NCBI RefSeq assembly: GCF_000308615.1
Contig: NZ_BAGB01000031.1
Location: 62,001 to 126,000, forward strand
Source of the DNA: Nocardia jiangxiensis NBRC 101359
GTDB lineage: Bacteria; Actinomycetota; Actinomycetes; Mycobacteriales; Mycobacteriaceae
Length of the DNA: 64,000 nucleotides
Direction of reading: 5' to 3'
A program made the position numbers and the translations under genes. The notes beneath the pieces were generated by a model, which saw only the letters and a program-made list of their open reading frames with translations, did not search any database and was not told the DNA's origin. Shown one piece after another: positions 47,701-56,087 of this stretch (position 1 is the stretch's first letter; every line of letters starts with the position of its first letter).

Positions 47701-47994
47701 CACAAGGACGGCATCGCCCAGGTTCCGGGCTGGCGCATCCTGCCCGACCGCGGCGGTGCGCACGACACCAACCTGTGGGAGAGCCACGACGGCGGCGGCC
47801 CGCTCGGCTGGAGCCAGCAGTTGCAGCGCTCGAGCACCCTGGCCACCTACCTGAAGGACGGCTGGCGTGAGGACTGGGGCGAATTGCAGCGGCTGACCCC
47901 GATCGATCCGTCCGCGGTCCGGGCCACGCCCACGGTCACGCAGGACACGCACAGCGGCATGTGGACTCCGGGGCATATCAATACGGCCTGGTGA
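44719..47994 (+). CDS. Arabinosyltransferase, EmbA/B/C family
   Basis: 1091 residues. First transmembrane helix near 30-52, an extracytoplasmic Emb N-terminal domain (about 55-215), then a GT-C membrane core of about a dozen helices with the catalytic loop TSDDGYQFGMARV near residue 277, and a C-terminal extracellular carbohydrate-binding part (about 740-1091) ending TWTPGHINTAW-like. These enzymes use decaprenyl-phospho-arabinose to build arabinogalactan or lipoarabinomannan and are the ethambutol targets. Which Emb subtype it is cannot be settled by eye. It stands alone here, without partner emb genes. Confidence 0.9.
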   Translation: MTDTMVRADEAPAAREQPGTAARSGRQWATPVAFIAGLLAALFAIAVPLLPVRVDHTILSWPQQDSPRGITAPLVGYAPLTFDASIPCGAVKQLAAHGGVVTSTMPAGAPDLDRYGFVARVNPAHAGQPAQFEAVLRNQSLLSVPLNRLGDCAFTVHADISSATATLTGSTVNPVTLSGDWRPQLVGIFSELKTTAGAKVTAQVDSRFSVVPTFAKRAATILAIVCTLIALVALYRLETLDGRRVRRVLAQRWRTFGLVDGVVFATLAVWYFIGSTTSDDGYQFGMARVSLVSGYMANYFRYWGVPETPVGTPWFDLLARMSELSTASPWMRLPTLLAGVLSWLLISREVIPRFGAAVRHDRVVRWTGALGFLAVWLPFNNGLRPEPVVAVSVLLTWCLVERAIAVRRLLPFALAIIVAAFACTANPSGLICFAPLLAGLRPVWRFGVTRARTLAGAADGAKVTVWAWIRAYGALLAPLAGAGTLIVAVAFSVLPLSDMFETNRVHQIAGPASPWYDEYLSYQWLFMPNADGSIGRRFGIVAMWLGLLVCAFVLLRKGGRIPFTTPGPTKRLLGLTFGAMLLLALSPTKFTHHDGVYAGLAGSVAALTAVAVGPRVLRAPRNRALFAAVVSLILAQVFTSINQWWYVSSFGIPWNDKAPSVHGFLIEKVFVGIAALCLLLAAWWHVRAPEPGIPHRISPRAWKLAKIPPLTVAAAILVLFEVASFAKGAVAQYPGFSLAASNVNAVLGKPCGLADHVLVEPDPNASLLPPLTGNRFSAFANGATGFVPNGIGDLSPDGQPAAASSLASTNTFNTKPGGDVGTQTGGAPLPFGLNSATTPELGTSGQTAPSDLTTGWYRLPAAGDRSGIVAIAAAGRIRSADKDGVITPGEPVEVEYGTSDSATSAHPLGRLTPIDIGPAPSWRNLRVPMDQIPAQADVIRIVASVHSLDPGQWIALTPPRVPHTVTLNELIGSSQPVLLDWAVGLQFPCQRPYDHKDGIAQVPGWRILPDRGGAHDTNLWESHDGGGPLGWSQQLQRSSTLATYLKDGWREDWGELQRLTPIDPSAVRATPTVTQDTHSGMWTPGHINTAW

Positions 47995-48011
47995 GACCGC
48001 CCACCACCCCG

Positions 48012-48051
48012 CCCCGCGTATGAGGCCCGCCTTGCAGATCCATACGCGGGG
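48012..48051. terminator. Bidirectional hairpin between emb and the small basic protein gene
   Basis: CCCCGCGTATG (48012-48022) pairs with CATACGCGGGG (48041-48051), 11 bp, 18-nt loop, between convergent genes. No T-run. Confidence 0.55.
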
Positions 48052-48151
48052 AGTCGTGTGGTGAGCCGGAGGCTGTCGGTACCGGCCCGAGCCGCACCCG
48101 TACGGGCAGGTTGCCGGTGTGGCGAACCGGCCCGCACAGGATGCGGCGACC

Positions 48152-48328
48152 TCAGCCGCGGCGGTAGTTGTTGTGTTTACGCGCGGGCGGAGTGTTCTGT
48201 GCCCCTCGAGTAGGGAGCTTGAAACCCGGGATCGGCTGTTGCTCGGTGCGTTTACCGCGACGTTCACGTCGCGACATGGGCGCGGGAGCGGTGGTATCGG
48301 ATTGGCGGAGTGGGGATTGCGCGGGCAT
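48152..48328 (-). CDS. 58-residue basic protein, uncharacterised
   Basis: ATG at 48328 with a perfect AGGAGG 4 nt upstream, ending TGA at 48152. The peptide begins MPAQSPLRQSD, continues with MSRRERRGKRTEQQPIPGFK and ends KLPTRG...ARKHNNYRRG: very basic, no hydrophobic segment, no cysteine. The ideal ribosome site and clean frame favour a real gene. The basic stretch could bind nucleic acid or the ribosome; this is inference. Convergent with emb. Confidence 0.75.
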   Translation of the reverse strand: MPAQSPLRQSDTTAPAPMSRRERRGKRTEQQPIPGFKLPTRGAQNTPPARKHNNYRRG

Positions 48329-48536
48329 GGCGCCTCCTAGGGGTTCGTGGCCGACTCATCGCATGACGGACCGCCGGCCTGGATGGAATGCCGGACTGCG
48401 ACAGAAGCTGCGCCCCGGGCCGGAACGGCGCGGGCGCGAGCGAGAACACGCTCAGGAGAACAGTGCGAACCACATGCCGACGACGGTAACAACGAACCGC
48501 CCTGGCGCGCATCCGATTTATCGCCGCCGGAGATTC

Positions 48537-49286
48537 CTACGGGCCGGAGATGCCCTGTAGGCGCTGGATCTGGGTGCCGGTGATCGAGCGCAGCGCGGCC
48601 GGGTCGACCGGTTTCTGACCGGCTCGCGCGATCTGCACGACCGTGCTGCCGACCAGGGCGACCGTCGCCGCGGAATACAGTGTCAGGCCCTGGCTGCTGG
48701 TGCGCACCTGGAAGGAGACCGAGGCGTCCCCGGCGCGGGGCTCGTCCAGTGCGCCGACCTGATAGCTGACCGAGGTGCCGTCGGCATCGGTGCCCGAATA
48801 GGATCCGCATCGGTGCAGCAGATCCTGCACCGCGCCGAACGCCTCGGCCGCTCTGGCACTCGGATAACTGGCCGCGTCGATATCGATACTGTCGAATCCG
48901 GCCGTCGAATAGTGCACCGCCCCATGGGCGCTCGCGCCCGGCACCTGATCATTCACCGCGTCGAGCACCTTCGCGCAGGCGGCCGGATCGGTGTGCGACC
49001 GGTCCGGCGCGGTCGTGGTCGGGGCGTCACCGCCGCCCGAGCCGTCGTCGAGTGCCTGGTATTCGGGCGGAATATCGGTCCCGGACAACAGCTTGGCCTG
49101 CAATGCCGCCGAATCGGTGAGCGGGGCCGCGGTCACCGTCGAGGGTGCGGCCGCCGGACTCACCGGCGGTAGCGCGGAACCGCCGTGCGGTGAGCTGCAT
49201 CCGGCGGCGAATACCGCCGCGGCCGCGAGCAGGGCGCGAACGGTCCACGTCCGGCGTGCTTCGGGCATCGCGTCGATTCCGCTCAC
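48537..49286 (-). CDS. Exported lipoprotein with PknH-sensor-like domain
   Basis: 249 residues; the GTG at 49286 overlaps the upstream stop (GTGA), ATG 49268 is the alternative. Signal peptide VRALLAAAAVFAAGC with lipobox AAGC, a Pro/Ala/Thr linker, then a ~190-residue domain beginning LLSGTDIPPEYQ, with two spaced cysteines (ACAKVLDAV and LLHRCGSY) likely bridged, and ending ITGTQIQRLQG. The pattern of conserved Cys and C-terminal VQIARAG resembles extracellular sensor domains of the PknH_C/DUF5642 sort. Second gene of a two-gene operon. Confidence 0.72.
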   Translation of the reverse strand: MSGIDAMPEARRTWTVRALLAAAAVFAAGCSSPHGGSALPPVSPAAAPSTVTAAPLTDSAALQAKLLSGTDIPPEYQALDDGSGGGDAPTTTAPDRSHTDPAACAKVLDAVNDQVPGASAHGAVHYSTAGFDSIDIDAASYPSARAAEAFGAVQDLLHRCGSYSGTDADGTSVSYQVGALDEPRAGDASVSFQVRTSSQGLTLYSAATVALVGSTVVQIARAGQKPVDPAALRSITGTQIQRLQGISGP

Positions 49287-50233
49287 CGGCCCCACTGCAC
49301 CTGTGTGCTGATGTTCTGATGCAGCAGGATCGCACTGTGCGGATCCCGGTAGGACTGGCGGCCCGCGACCGTGACCGATCCCGAAACCGGCAGTGGCAGA
49401 CCGAGATCCACGGTGATGGTGCCGGTGCCGTGCATCGCGTAGTCGACGATGTCCAGGTTGCCCGCGTTGCTGGGGAGCGACCACACCTTGGCCTTGGGCG
49501 TCTGGGTGACGTCCAGTTGGATGGTGAGCAGATCGCCCTCGCGCTTGGTGAGCGTCGCGGTGGTCACCTGATCGAGCGGGACGCCGCTGGTCACCTGCTG
49601 GTGCACGGTCCACACCGCGCCCACGCCGACCGGATCCACGGGGAACGCGATCGACTGGTAGACCGCTTGGTAGAACGCCTGTTCCAGGGCCGCGCAAGCG
49701 GCGTCGGGGGTTTCCGGCTTGGGCGCCATCCGCAGGGAGGTGATCGCGCCCACGTCGCTCATCTCGAAACCCGCGTGCGAGCCGTCCGCCGACTGGAGTT
49801 GTTCGGCCAGGCGGGGATCGGAGGACGTGGGGTTACCGAGCGTCAGGTCGACCCCGTCCCGGCCGGTCTGCGCGGTGAGCGGGATGGTGACCGTCGGCGG
49901 GGAGAAATCGTGCGGGACCTGATCGTTCATCTGCTGTTCGATGTGGTGCACGGTGTGCAGGGTCACCTGCTGGGCGTTGCCCACGGCGAACGAGCGCCGC
50001 AGCAGCTCGTGCGGTTGCGCACCCGGTTTGACCACCGTGGTCACCACCGCCGCGATCGGCATGGTGACCTCCTTGTCCAGGGTCGGCGGCTCGATCTCGG
50101 CCTCGCTGCGGGTCTCGGTGACGTCGCTGCAGCCGACGCCCATGGTCGACAGCGCGACCGCGAGCACCATGAGTAATACGCCCGGACGGGCGGACCGCAC
50201 GGCCGTGCGAGAGTGAGAAGACAACACCGTCAC
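49283..50233 (-). CDS. Exported lipoprotein-like protein (DUF6263-like)
   Basis: 316 residues from GTG 50233; GTG 50227 also possible. Basic N-terminus and hydrophobic PGVLLMVLAVALSTMGVGC with a likely lipidation Cys near 35. The mature ~280 residues form a beta-rich domain with MNDQVPHDFSPPTVTIPLTAQ and the run LTIQLDVTQTP...LDIVDYAMHGTGTITVDLG, the signature of secreted DUF6263-type proteins. No catalytic motif. Divergent from lspA, the peptidase that would process it. Confidence 0.7.
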   Translation of the reverse strand: MTVLSSHSRTAVRSARPGVLLMVLAVALSTMGVGCSDVTETRSEAEIEPPTLDKEVTMPIAAVVTTVVKPGAQPHELLRRSFAVGNAQQVTLHTVHHIEQQMNDQVPHDFSPPTVTIPLTAQTGRDGVDLTLGNPTSSDPRLAEQLQSADGSHAGFEMSDVGAITSLRMAPKPETPDAACAALEQAFYQAVYQSIAFPVDPVGVGAVWTVHQQVTSGVPLDQVTTATLTKREGDLLTIQLDVTQTPKAKVWSLPSNAGNLDIVDYAMHGTGTITVDLGLPLPVSGSVTVAGRQSYRDPHSAILLHQNISTQVQWGR

Positions 50234-50330
50234 GCCAGACAGGTTACGACCGGTACCTGAAAATCTGCTTTGACGCCGCCGCTGGGTCCGGCTGCCCTGC
50301 CGAGCGACAGGGGCGCAATCGCGATAGGGA

Positions 50331-51035
50331 ATGATGGGGGCTGTGAGTATCGACCGGCCGCGCGAGCAGCACACCGACGAGCACGAGGAGCCACCCCGGG
50401 ATATCGCCGCCGAGGGCGATCGACAGGTGACCGCGGGGGGTGCGGAGTCCGACGGTGTGACCGAATCCGCGCAGGAGCCCGACTCCGCTGCGGACGAGTC
50501 GCCGGACGGGGAATCCGCTGTGCTTCCGCGGCGCACGCTGCCGGTGTTGCTGGTGATCGCGGCCGTGGCCTTTCTGCTGGATCTGGGGACCAAGGCCCTG
50601 GTCGTCGCGAAAATGACACCGGGCGAGCCGATTTCGATCATCGGCGATGTCGTGCGGCTGACTCTGGTGCGTAATCCGGGCGCCGCGTTCTCGATGGCCA
50701 CCGGGATGACCTGGCTGCTGACGTTGATCGCCGCGGCCGTCGTGGTCGGGGTGATCCGCATCGGGCGGTCGCTGCGGTCGGTGGGCTGGGCGATCGGGCT
50801 GGGGCTGGTGCTCGGCGGCGCGGTCGGCAATCTGATCGATCGGCTGTTTCGCGCACCCGGGCCGCTGCAGGGGCATGTGGTCGATTTCATCTCGGTGACG
50901 CGCTGGTGGCCGGTGTTCAACGTGGCCGACTCCTCGATCGTGTGCGGGGCGATTCTGCTGGTCGCGCTGACCGTGTTCGGGTTCGAACCGGACGGCACCC
51001 GCTCGCGGCGCGCCGAAGACGGTGATCGGGAGTGA
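50331..51035 (+). CDS. lspA: Lipoprotein signal peptidase (signal peptidase II)
   Basis: 234 residues from ATG 50331 (GTG 50343 is an alternative). A ~65-residue acidic cytoplasmic extension precedes four transmembrane helices. Catalytic motifs: [18 protein letters not shown] (Asp near 169) and FNVADSSI (Asp near 199), the aspartyl pair of LspA. Cleaves prolipoprotein signal peptides after lipid attachment. Its stop overlaps the rluD start (GTGA). Matches Rv1539. Confidence 0.95.
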   Translation: MMGAVSIDRPREQHTDEHEEPPRDIAAEGDRQVTAGGAESDGVTESAQEPDSAADESPDGESAVLPRRTLPVLLVIAAVAFLLDLGTKALVVAKMTPGEPISIIGDVVRLTLVRNPGAAFSMATGMTWLLTLIAAAVVVGVIRIGRSLRSVGWAIGLGLVLGGAVGNLIDRLFRAPGPLQGHVVDFISVTRWWPVFNVADSSIVCGAILLVALTVFGFEPDGTRSRRAEDGDRE

Positions 51036-51958
51036 GGGAGACGCGTGCCATGCCGGTGCCCGACGGCCTGGACGGGCTGCGGGTCGACGCCGGGCTGTCC
51101 CGGCTGCTGGGTCTGTCCCGCACGGCCGTGGCCTCGCTCGCCGAGGAGGGCGCGGTGCAGATCGACGGCTCGCCCGCGGGGAAATCCGATCGGCTCGCCG
51201 GTGGCGCCTGGCTCGAGGTGGAGTTTCCCGAACCCAAACGTGAGTTGACGGTCGAGGCCACGCCGGTGGAAGGGATGAAGATCCTCTACGCCGACGACGA
51301 TATCGTCGCGGTCGACAAACCGGTCGGGGTGGCCGCGCACACCGGGGTCGGCTGGTCCGGGCCGACGGTGGTCGGCGGGCTGGCCGCGATGGGGTACCGG
51401 ATCTCCACGTCCGGCGCGCACGAGCGGCAGGGCATCGTGCACCGGCTGGACGTGGGCACGTCCGGGGTGATGGTGGTGGCCCAGTCCGAGCACGCGTACA
51501 CCGTGCTGAAGCGCGCGTTCAAACAGCGCACCATCGACAAGCGTTATCACGCACTGGTGCAGGGACATCCGGATCCCTCCAGCGGCACCATCGATGCGCC
51601 GATCGGCCGGGCGCGCGGCAACGACTGGAAGTTCGCGGTCACCGCGGACGGGCGTCCGAGCGTCACCCACTACGACACGGTCGAGGCGTTCCAGGCGGCC
51701 AGTCTGCTCGACATCCATCTGGAAACTGGTCGCACTCACCAGATTCGGGTGCACTTCTCCGCGATCCGGCATCCCTGCTGCGGTGATCTGACCTACGGCG
51801 CGGACCCACGGCTGGCGCAGCGACTGGGCCTGGAGCGGCAATGGCTGCATGCGCGTGCGCTCGGCTTCGCGCACCCCGCCGACGGACGCTGGGTGGAGAT
51901 CACCAGTGAGTATCCGGCCGACCTGGAGCATGCGCTGGACATCCTGCGCCATGCGTGA
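51032..51958 (+). CDS. 23S rRNA pseudouridine synthase, RluD family
   Basis: 308 residues from GTG 51032 coupled to lspA; ATG 51050 with GAGGGAG 9 nt upstream is the alternative. An N-terminal S4-like domain ([17 protein letters not shown]...[14 protein letters not shown]) and the catalytic PseudoU_synth domain: [32 protein letters not shown] with the active Asp near 138, and [18 protein letters not shown]. Converts uridine to pseudouridine in 23S rRNA. Corresponds to Rv1540. Confidence 0.93.
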   Translation: MRETRAMPVPDGLDGLRVDAGLSRLLGLSRTAVASLAEEGAVQIDGSPAGKSDRLAGGAWLEVEFPEPKRELTVEATPVEGMKILYADDDIVAVDKPVGVAAHTGVGWSGPTVVGGLAAMGYRISTSGAHERQGIVHRLDVGTSGVMVVAQSEHAYTVLKRAFKQRTIDKRYHALVQGHPDPSSGTIDAPIGRARGNDWKFAVTADGRPSVTHYDTVEAFQAASLLDIHLETGRTHQIRVHFSAIRHPCCGDLTYGADPRLAQRLGLERQWLHARALGFAHPADGRWVEITSEYPADLEHALDILRHA

Positions 51959-52610
51959 GCGGTTACGCATCGCCGGATTCGCCGGTGTCGCAGTCGCTCT
52001 GGTGCTGCTGATCCTGGTGCTGGGCTGGGCGTACCCGCCTCGGGCCTCGGTGATCGGAACCGACCGTCTGGGACCGGATTCGGGTGAGGCCGTCGCGAAT
52101 TACCTTGTCAGGGCTCGTGATTCATTGCAGGGCGACGATAACGACGAGCACTGGGCCCTGGTGGCCCTGACCGCCGCCGTCGTTCCCCGGGACATCCCGA
52201 AATCGGTTGCGGGCCTGCGAGTCGCGCGGGTCATCTACCACGTCCCGATCAACCACGTCTACACCTCGCCGATCACCGTTCCCACTCCCGCCGACGACGC
52301 GGCCGTCATCGATTCGGCCCGAGCCGCGGCCGGTGTCCTGGACGCCTCCCAATCCTTCGACGACCGCACCGCCCGAAGCACCGCGGTCATGGCCGCCCGC
52401 CTGCACGCGGGCTGCGCCTGCGCGGCGAACCTGATCGTCCGCGGCACCCTGAACCAGCTCCGCATCCTCACCACCCGCCCGAACATCCGCGCGGTCCAGG
52501 CCCTGCCCCCCGACGCCTCCGCCGGAGCCTTCGCGGTGATCCCCCTGCTCCCCGAACAAACCGACACCGCCGCCCCCGGCCCGGACGACGGCCCGGTCCC
52601 CGCTCGCTGA
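51951..52610 (+). CDS. Membrane-anchored protein of unknown function
   Basis: 219 residues; ATG 51951 overlaps the rluD end by 8 bp. One N-terminal transmembrane helix (about 6-26, [22 protein letters not shown]) acts as anchor or signal; the rest is extracellular, with two close cysteines in [12 protein letters not shown] and no recognised motif. The last ~20 residues are Pro/Asp/Ala-rich. Coupling to lspA-rluD suggests co-expression only. Confidence 0.75.
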   Translation: MRERLRIAGFAGVAVALVLLILVLGWAYPPRASVIGTDRLGPDSGEAVANYLVRARDSLQGDDNDEHWALVALTAAVVPRDIPKSVAGLRVARVIYHVPINHVYTSPITVPTPADDAAVIDSARAAAGVLDASQSFDDRTARSTAVMAARLHAGCACAANLIVRGTLNQLRILTTRPNIRAVQALPPDASAGAFAVIPLLPEQTDTAAPGPDDGPVPAR

Positions 52611-52756
52611 CTCCCGCGACACCCTGCCGTCGACGAGTTCGACCAGGCCGGCCTGCGGCATCATCCGGATGGCATATCGCACGTCCGCTGGGACGCCGGG
52701 CTCGATGTGGCGTACGGCAACGGTCCAGCTTTCGAGGTCGAGGCCGGTGGGCGCTC

Positions 52757-52762
52757 TAGGGT
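52757..52762 (+). promoter_or_regulatory. Leaderless -10 element for the P-type ATPase gene
   Basis: TAGGGT ends 6 nt before ATG 52769; no Shine-Dalgarno is present. Confidence 0.45.
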
Positions 52763-52768
52763 GGGGGT

Positions 52769-55192
52769 ATGGCGAGTGTCGAGCGGGTGGTTCGGGCTGG
52801 CGGGCTGACCAGGGCCGAGGTGGAGCAGCGGGTTCGGGTCGGGCAGACGAACGATCTGCCGGATCGGACCGGGCGGTCGGTTGCCGATATTGTGCGGGCG
52901 AACGTCTTCACGCGGATCAACGCGATTCTGGCCGTGTTGTTCGTGCTTGTGCTGGCTACCGGATCGCTGATCGACGGGATGTTCGGGCTGTTGATCGTGG
53001 CCAACAGCGTGGTGGGCATCGTGCAGGAGCTGCGGGCCAAGCGGACGCTGGACAAGCTGGCGATCGTGGGGCAGGCGCAGCCGGTGGTGCGGCGCGAGGG
53101 GGTGGCGCGTGCGGTCGCGCCGGGGGAGGTGGTGCTGGACGATCTGATCGAGCTGGGGCCCGGTGATCAGATCGTCGTGGACGGCCAGGTGCAGGAGTGC
53201 TCGCAGCTGGAGATCGACGAGTCGCTGCTGACCGGTGAGGCCGACGCGATCGGCAAGGGCGTGGGCGATCAGGTGTTGTCGGGCAGTTTCGTGGTGTCCG
53301 GATCGGGCGCCTACCGGGCGACCAAGGTCGGCCGGGACGCCTATGCCGCGCAGCTGGCGGCCGAGGCGAGCAAGTTCACGCTGGTGAACTCGGAGCTGCG
53401 CAACGGGATCGACACCATTCTGAAGGTCATCACCTACCTGTTGATTCCGGCGGGCCTGGTGACGATCTACAACCAGCTGTTCTCCAGTCACGAATCCTGG
53501 CGCTCGTCACTCAACGGCATGGTCGCCGCGCTGGTGCCGATGGTGCCCGAGGGGCTGGTGCTGATGACCTCGATCGCGTTCGCGGTCGGCGTGGTCCGGC
53601 TCGGACAGCGCAGATGCCTGGTGCAGGAGTTGCCCGCGATCGAGGGACTGGCCCGGGTGGACGTGGTGTGCGCCGACAAGACCGGAACCCTCACCGAGAA
53701 CGGTATGCGCCTGGCCGAGATCCGCGCGCTGGGCGATGCTCCGGCCGGGCGCCTGCGCGCGGCGCTCGCGGCCATGGCCGCCGACGATCCACGACCCAAT
53801 GCCAGTGTCGCGGCCATCGCGGAGGGCTGCCCGGACGCGCCCGTGTGGCAGCAGACCGCGGTCGCGCCGTTCTCCTCGGCCAAGAAGTGGAGCGGCAGCT
53901 CCTACGGTCAGTACGGGAACTGGCTGCTCGGCGCACCCGATGTGCTGCTGGCCCCCGACTCCGCCGCCGCCGCGACCGCGCAGGAGATCGGCGCGACCGG
54001 CCAGCGGGTACTGCTGCTGGCCGAGAGCGATCGTCCGGTGGACGCGCCCGAAGCGCCCGGTGCGGTCACTCCACGAGCGCTGGTGATACTCGAGCAGAAG
54101 GTTCGCCCGGACGCCCGCGAGACGCTGGAATACTTTGCCGGGCAGAATGTCTCGATCAAGGTGATCTCCGGCGACAACGCGGTGTCGGTGGGTGCGGTGG
54201 CCGCCTCGCTGGGCCTGCCCGGCGGACAGGATCCGGTCGACGCGCGTGAATTGCCCACTCGCCGTGACGATGTGGCCGACGTGGTGGAAAAGCACACCAC
54301 CTTCGGCCGCGTGCGCCCGGATCAGAAGCGGGCCATGGTCTCGGCCCTGCAGTCCCGTGGGCACACCGTCGCGATGACCGGCGACGGCGTCAACGACGTC
54401 CTCGCGCTCAAGGATGCGGACATCGGCGTCGCGATGGGCGCGGGCAGTCCCGCCACCCGCGCCGTGGCGCAGATCGTGTTGCTGGACAACAAGTTCTCCA
54501 CGCTGCCCTACGTGGTGGCCGAGGGCCGCCGCGTGATCGGCAACATCGAACGGGTATCGAACCTGTTCCTCACCAAGACGGTGTACTCGGTCCTGCTCGC
54601 CTTCCTGGTCGGCGTGGCCGGAATCGGCTCGCAGATATTCCATTACGACCCGATGCCGTATCCGTTCCTGCCGCGGCACGTCACCATCGCGGCCTGGTTC
54701 ACCATCGGCATTCCCGCGTTCATCCTGTCGCTCGCGCCCAACAACGAAAGGGCGCGAACGGGTTTCGTGCCGCGGGTGTTGCGCCTGGCGGTGCCGTCCG
54801 GGGTGGTGATCGGCGTGATGACGTTCATCGCCTACCTGATCGCGTACCAGGGGGCCGGGCAGACCGAGACCCAGAAGGTGCACGCGAGCACGACCGCGCT
54901 GATCACGTTGCTGATCATCGCGGTGTGGGTGCTGGCGATCGTGGCCCGGCCGTGGGCGTGGTGGAAGATCGTGCTGATCGCCGGATCCGTTGCGGGCTAT
55001 CTGATTCTGTTCAGCGTGCCGTTCACCCGGCACTTCTTCAAACTCGATCCGTCCGATACCGCGCTGACCGGAGCGGCGGTGGTGTGCGGGCTGATCGGCA
55101 TCGTGCTGGTCGAATTGGCCTGGTGGTTCAGTGCCGCCCCGACCGGGGTGGCCGGGCGGCTGCTGGCCGATCACGGTGACCGGAACGGCTGA
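52769..55192 (+). CDS. ctpE: Cation-transporting P-type ATPase, CtpE-like
   Basis: 807 residues. Actuator motif LLTGEAD near 153, [10 protein letters not shown] (the ion-site helix as PEGL, characteristic of CtpE rather than CPx metal pumps), phosphorylation site [10 protein letters not shown] near 300, and hinge [23 protein letters not shown] near 535; about ten helices, no N-terminal metal-binding domain. Mycobacterial CtpE is linked to calcium uptake and wall integrity; calcium as substrate is by analogy. It would act in the cytoplasmic membrane. Confidence 0.88.
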   Translation: MASVERVVRAGGLTRAEVEQRVRVGQTNDLPDRTGRSVADIVRANVFTRINAILAVLFVLVLATGSLIDGMFGLLIVANSVVGIVQELRAKRTLDKLAIVGQAQPVVRREGVARAVAPGEVVLDDLIELGPGDQIVVDGQVQECSQLEIDESLLTGEADAIGKGVGDQVLSGSFVVSGSGAYRATKVGRDAYAAQLAAEASKFTLVNSELRNGIDTILKVITYLLIPAGLVTIYNQLFSSHESWRSSLNGMVAALVPMVPEGLVLMTSIAFAVGVVRLGQRRCLVQELPAIEGLARVDVVCADKTGTLTENGMRLAEIRALGDAPAGRLRAALAAMAADDPRPNASVAAIAEGCPDAPVWQQTAVAPFSSAKKWSGSSYGQYGNWLLGAPDVLLAPDSAAAATAQEIGATGQRVLLLAESDRPVDAPEAPGAVTPRALVILEQKVRPDARETLEYFAGQNVSIKVISGDNAVSVGAVAASLGLPGGQDPVDARELPTRRDDVADVVEKHTTFGRVRPDQKRAMVSALQSRGHTVAMTGDGVNDVLALKDADIGVAMGAGSPATRAVAQIVLLDNKFSTLPYVVAEGRRVIGNIERVSNLFLTKTVYSVLLAFLVGVAGIGSQIFHYDPMPYPFLPRHVTIAAWFTIGIPAFILSLAPNNERARTGFVPRVLRLAVPSGVVIGVMTFIAYLIAYQGAGQTETQKVHASTTALITLLIIAVWVLAIVARPWAWWKIVLIAGSVAGYLILFSVPFTRHFFKLDPSDTALTGAAVVCGLIGIVLVELAWWFSAAPTGVAGRLLADHGDRNG

Positions 55193-55244
55193 GCCGGAAC
55201 GGCGCGTCGTGGATCGAATTGTGTCGCTCGGTATTCGACACGGG

Positions 55245-55250
55245 TACCTT
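55245..55250 (+). promoter_or_regulatory. Leaderless -10 element for the phzF-like gene
   Basis: TACCTT ends 7 nt before ATG 55258, supporting that start over an upstream GTG at 55219. Confidence 0.45.
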
Positions 55251-55257
55251 CGGCTGT

Positions 55258-56076
55258 ATGGAGGTGCTGCTGCATCAGATCGACGCGTTCGCCGACGCAC
55301 CGTTCACGGGTAACCCCGCGGCGGTGATGCCGTTGCTCGCCTGGCTGCCCGACGAGCTGCTGCAACAACTCGCCGAGGAGAACAATCTCGCCGAAACCGC
55401 CTTCTACACTTCGGCTCTGCCACCGGAGGCCGGCGAGCCGCCGGGTGTCGGGCCCGCCTACCACCTGCGCTGGTTCACCCCCGGCACGGAGGTGGACATG
55501 TGTGGTCACGCGACGCTGGCCACCGCGGCGCATCTGGTCGAGGACATCCACCCGGGTGCGGACCGGGTGCAGTTCTTCACCCGCAGCGGCTGGCTCGCGG
55601 TGGATCGCACCGACGACGACGAACTGATCCTGGACCTGCCCGCGGTCGAATCCCTGGACGTGGTACCGGATCCCGAGCTGGTGGCCGCGCTGGGAGTGCG
55701 TCCGGTGCGCGCGCTCAGTGGCCAGGACGAGGTACTGGTCGTGGCTACCGAACGCGAGGTGCGCGAGGCCCACCCGAATTTCGCGGCGTTTCCGAAACTC
55801 GAACGCGGGGCGGTGCTCACCGCACGCGGCGATTCGGCCGACTTCGTCTCACGGATGTTCGCTCCCGGCGCCGGTATCCTCGAGGACCCGGTCACCGGGT
55901 CCGCGCACGCCCAGCTCACCCCGCTGTGGGCCGCCGAGCTCGGGCGTACGACGTTGACCGCGCGACAGCTGTCCCGCCGCGGTGGTGCGCTGCGTTGCCG
56001 GCTCGACGGCGATCGCGTCCTGCTGGCCGGACGATGCCGGCGATATCTGGACGGCGTGGTGCGCCTGCCGGGGTGA
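55258..56076 (+). CDS. PhzF-family isomerase/epimerase
   Basis: 272 residues from ATG 55258. Typical PhzF opening QIDAFADAPFTGNPAAVMPL, catalytic Glu46 in NNLAETAFYTS, then WFTPGTEVDMCGHATLATAAHLV and the second-half MFAPGAGILEDPVTGSAHAQLTPLWA. The family shares the diaminopimelate-epimerase fold and catalyses proton shifts. No phenazine genes are near, so a housekeeping isomerase of unknown substrate is likelier than phenazine synthesis. Convergent with the FabH-like gene. Confidence 0.88.
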   Translation: MEVLLHQIDAFADAPFTGNPAAVMPLLAWLPDELLQQLAEENNLAETAFYTSALPPEAGEPPGVGPAYHLRWFTPGTEVDMCGHATLATAAHLVEDIHPGADRVQFFTRSGWLAVDRTDDDELILDLPAVESLDVVPDPELVAALGVRPVRALSGQDEVLVVATEREVREAHPNFAAFPKLERGAVLTARGDSADFVSRMFAPGAGILEDPVTGSAHAQLTPLWAAELGRTTLTARQLSRRGGALRCRLDGDRVLLAGRCRRYLDGVVRLPG

Positions 56077-56087
56077 GCTGACGGGGC

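Noticed and set aside
44704..48267. A 1187-codon open frame antisense to emb
   Set aside because: Arg/His/Gln-rich composition, no domain, exactly opposite a real gene; a high-GC shadow frame.
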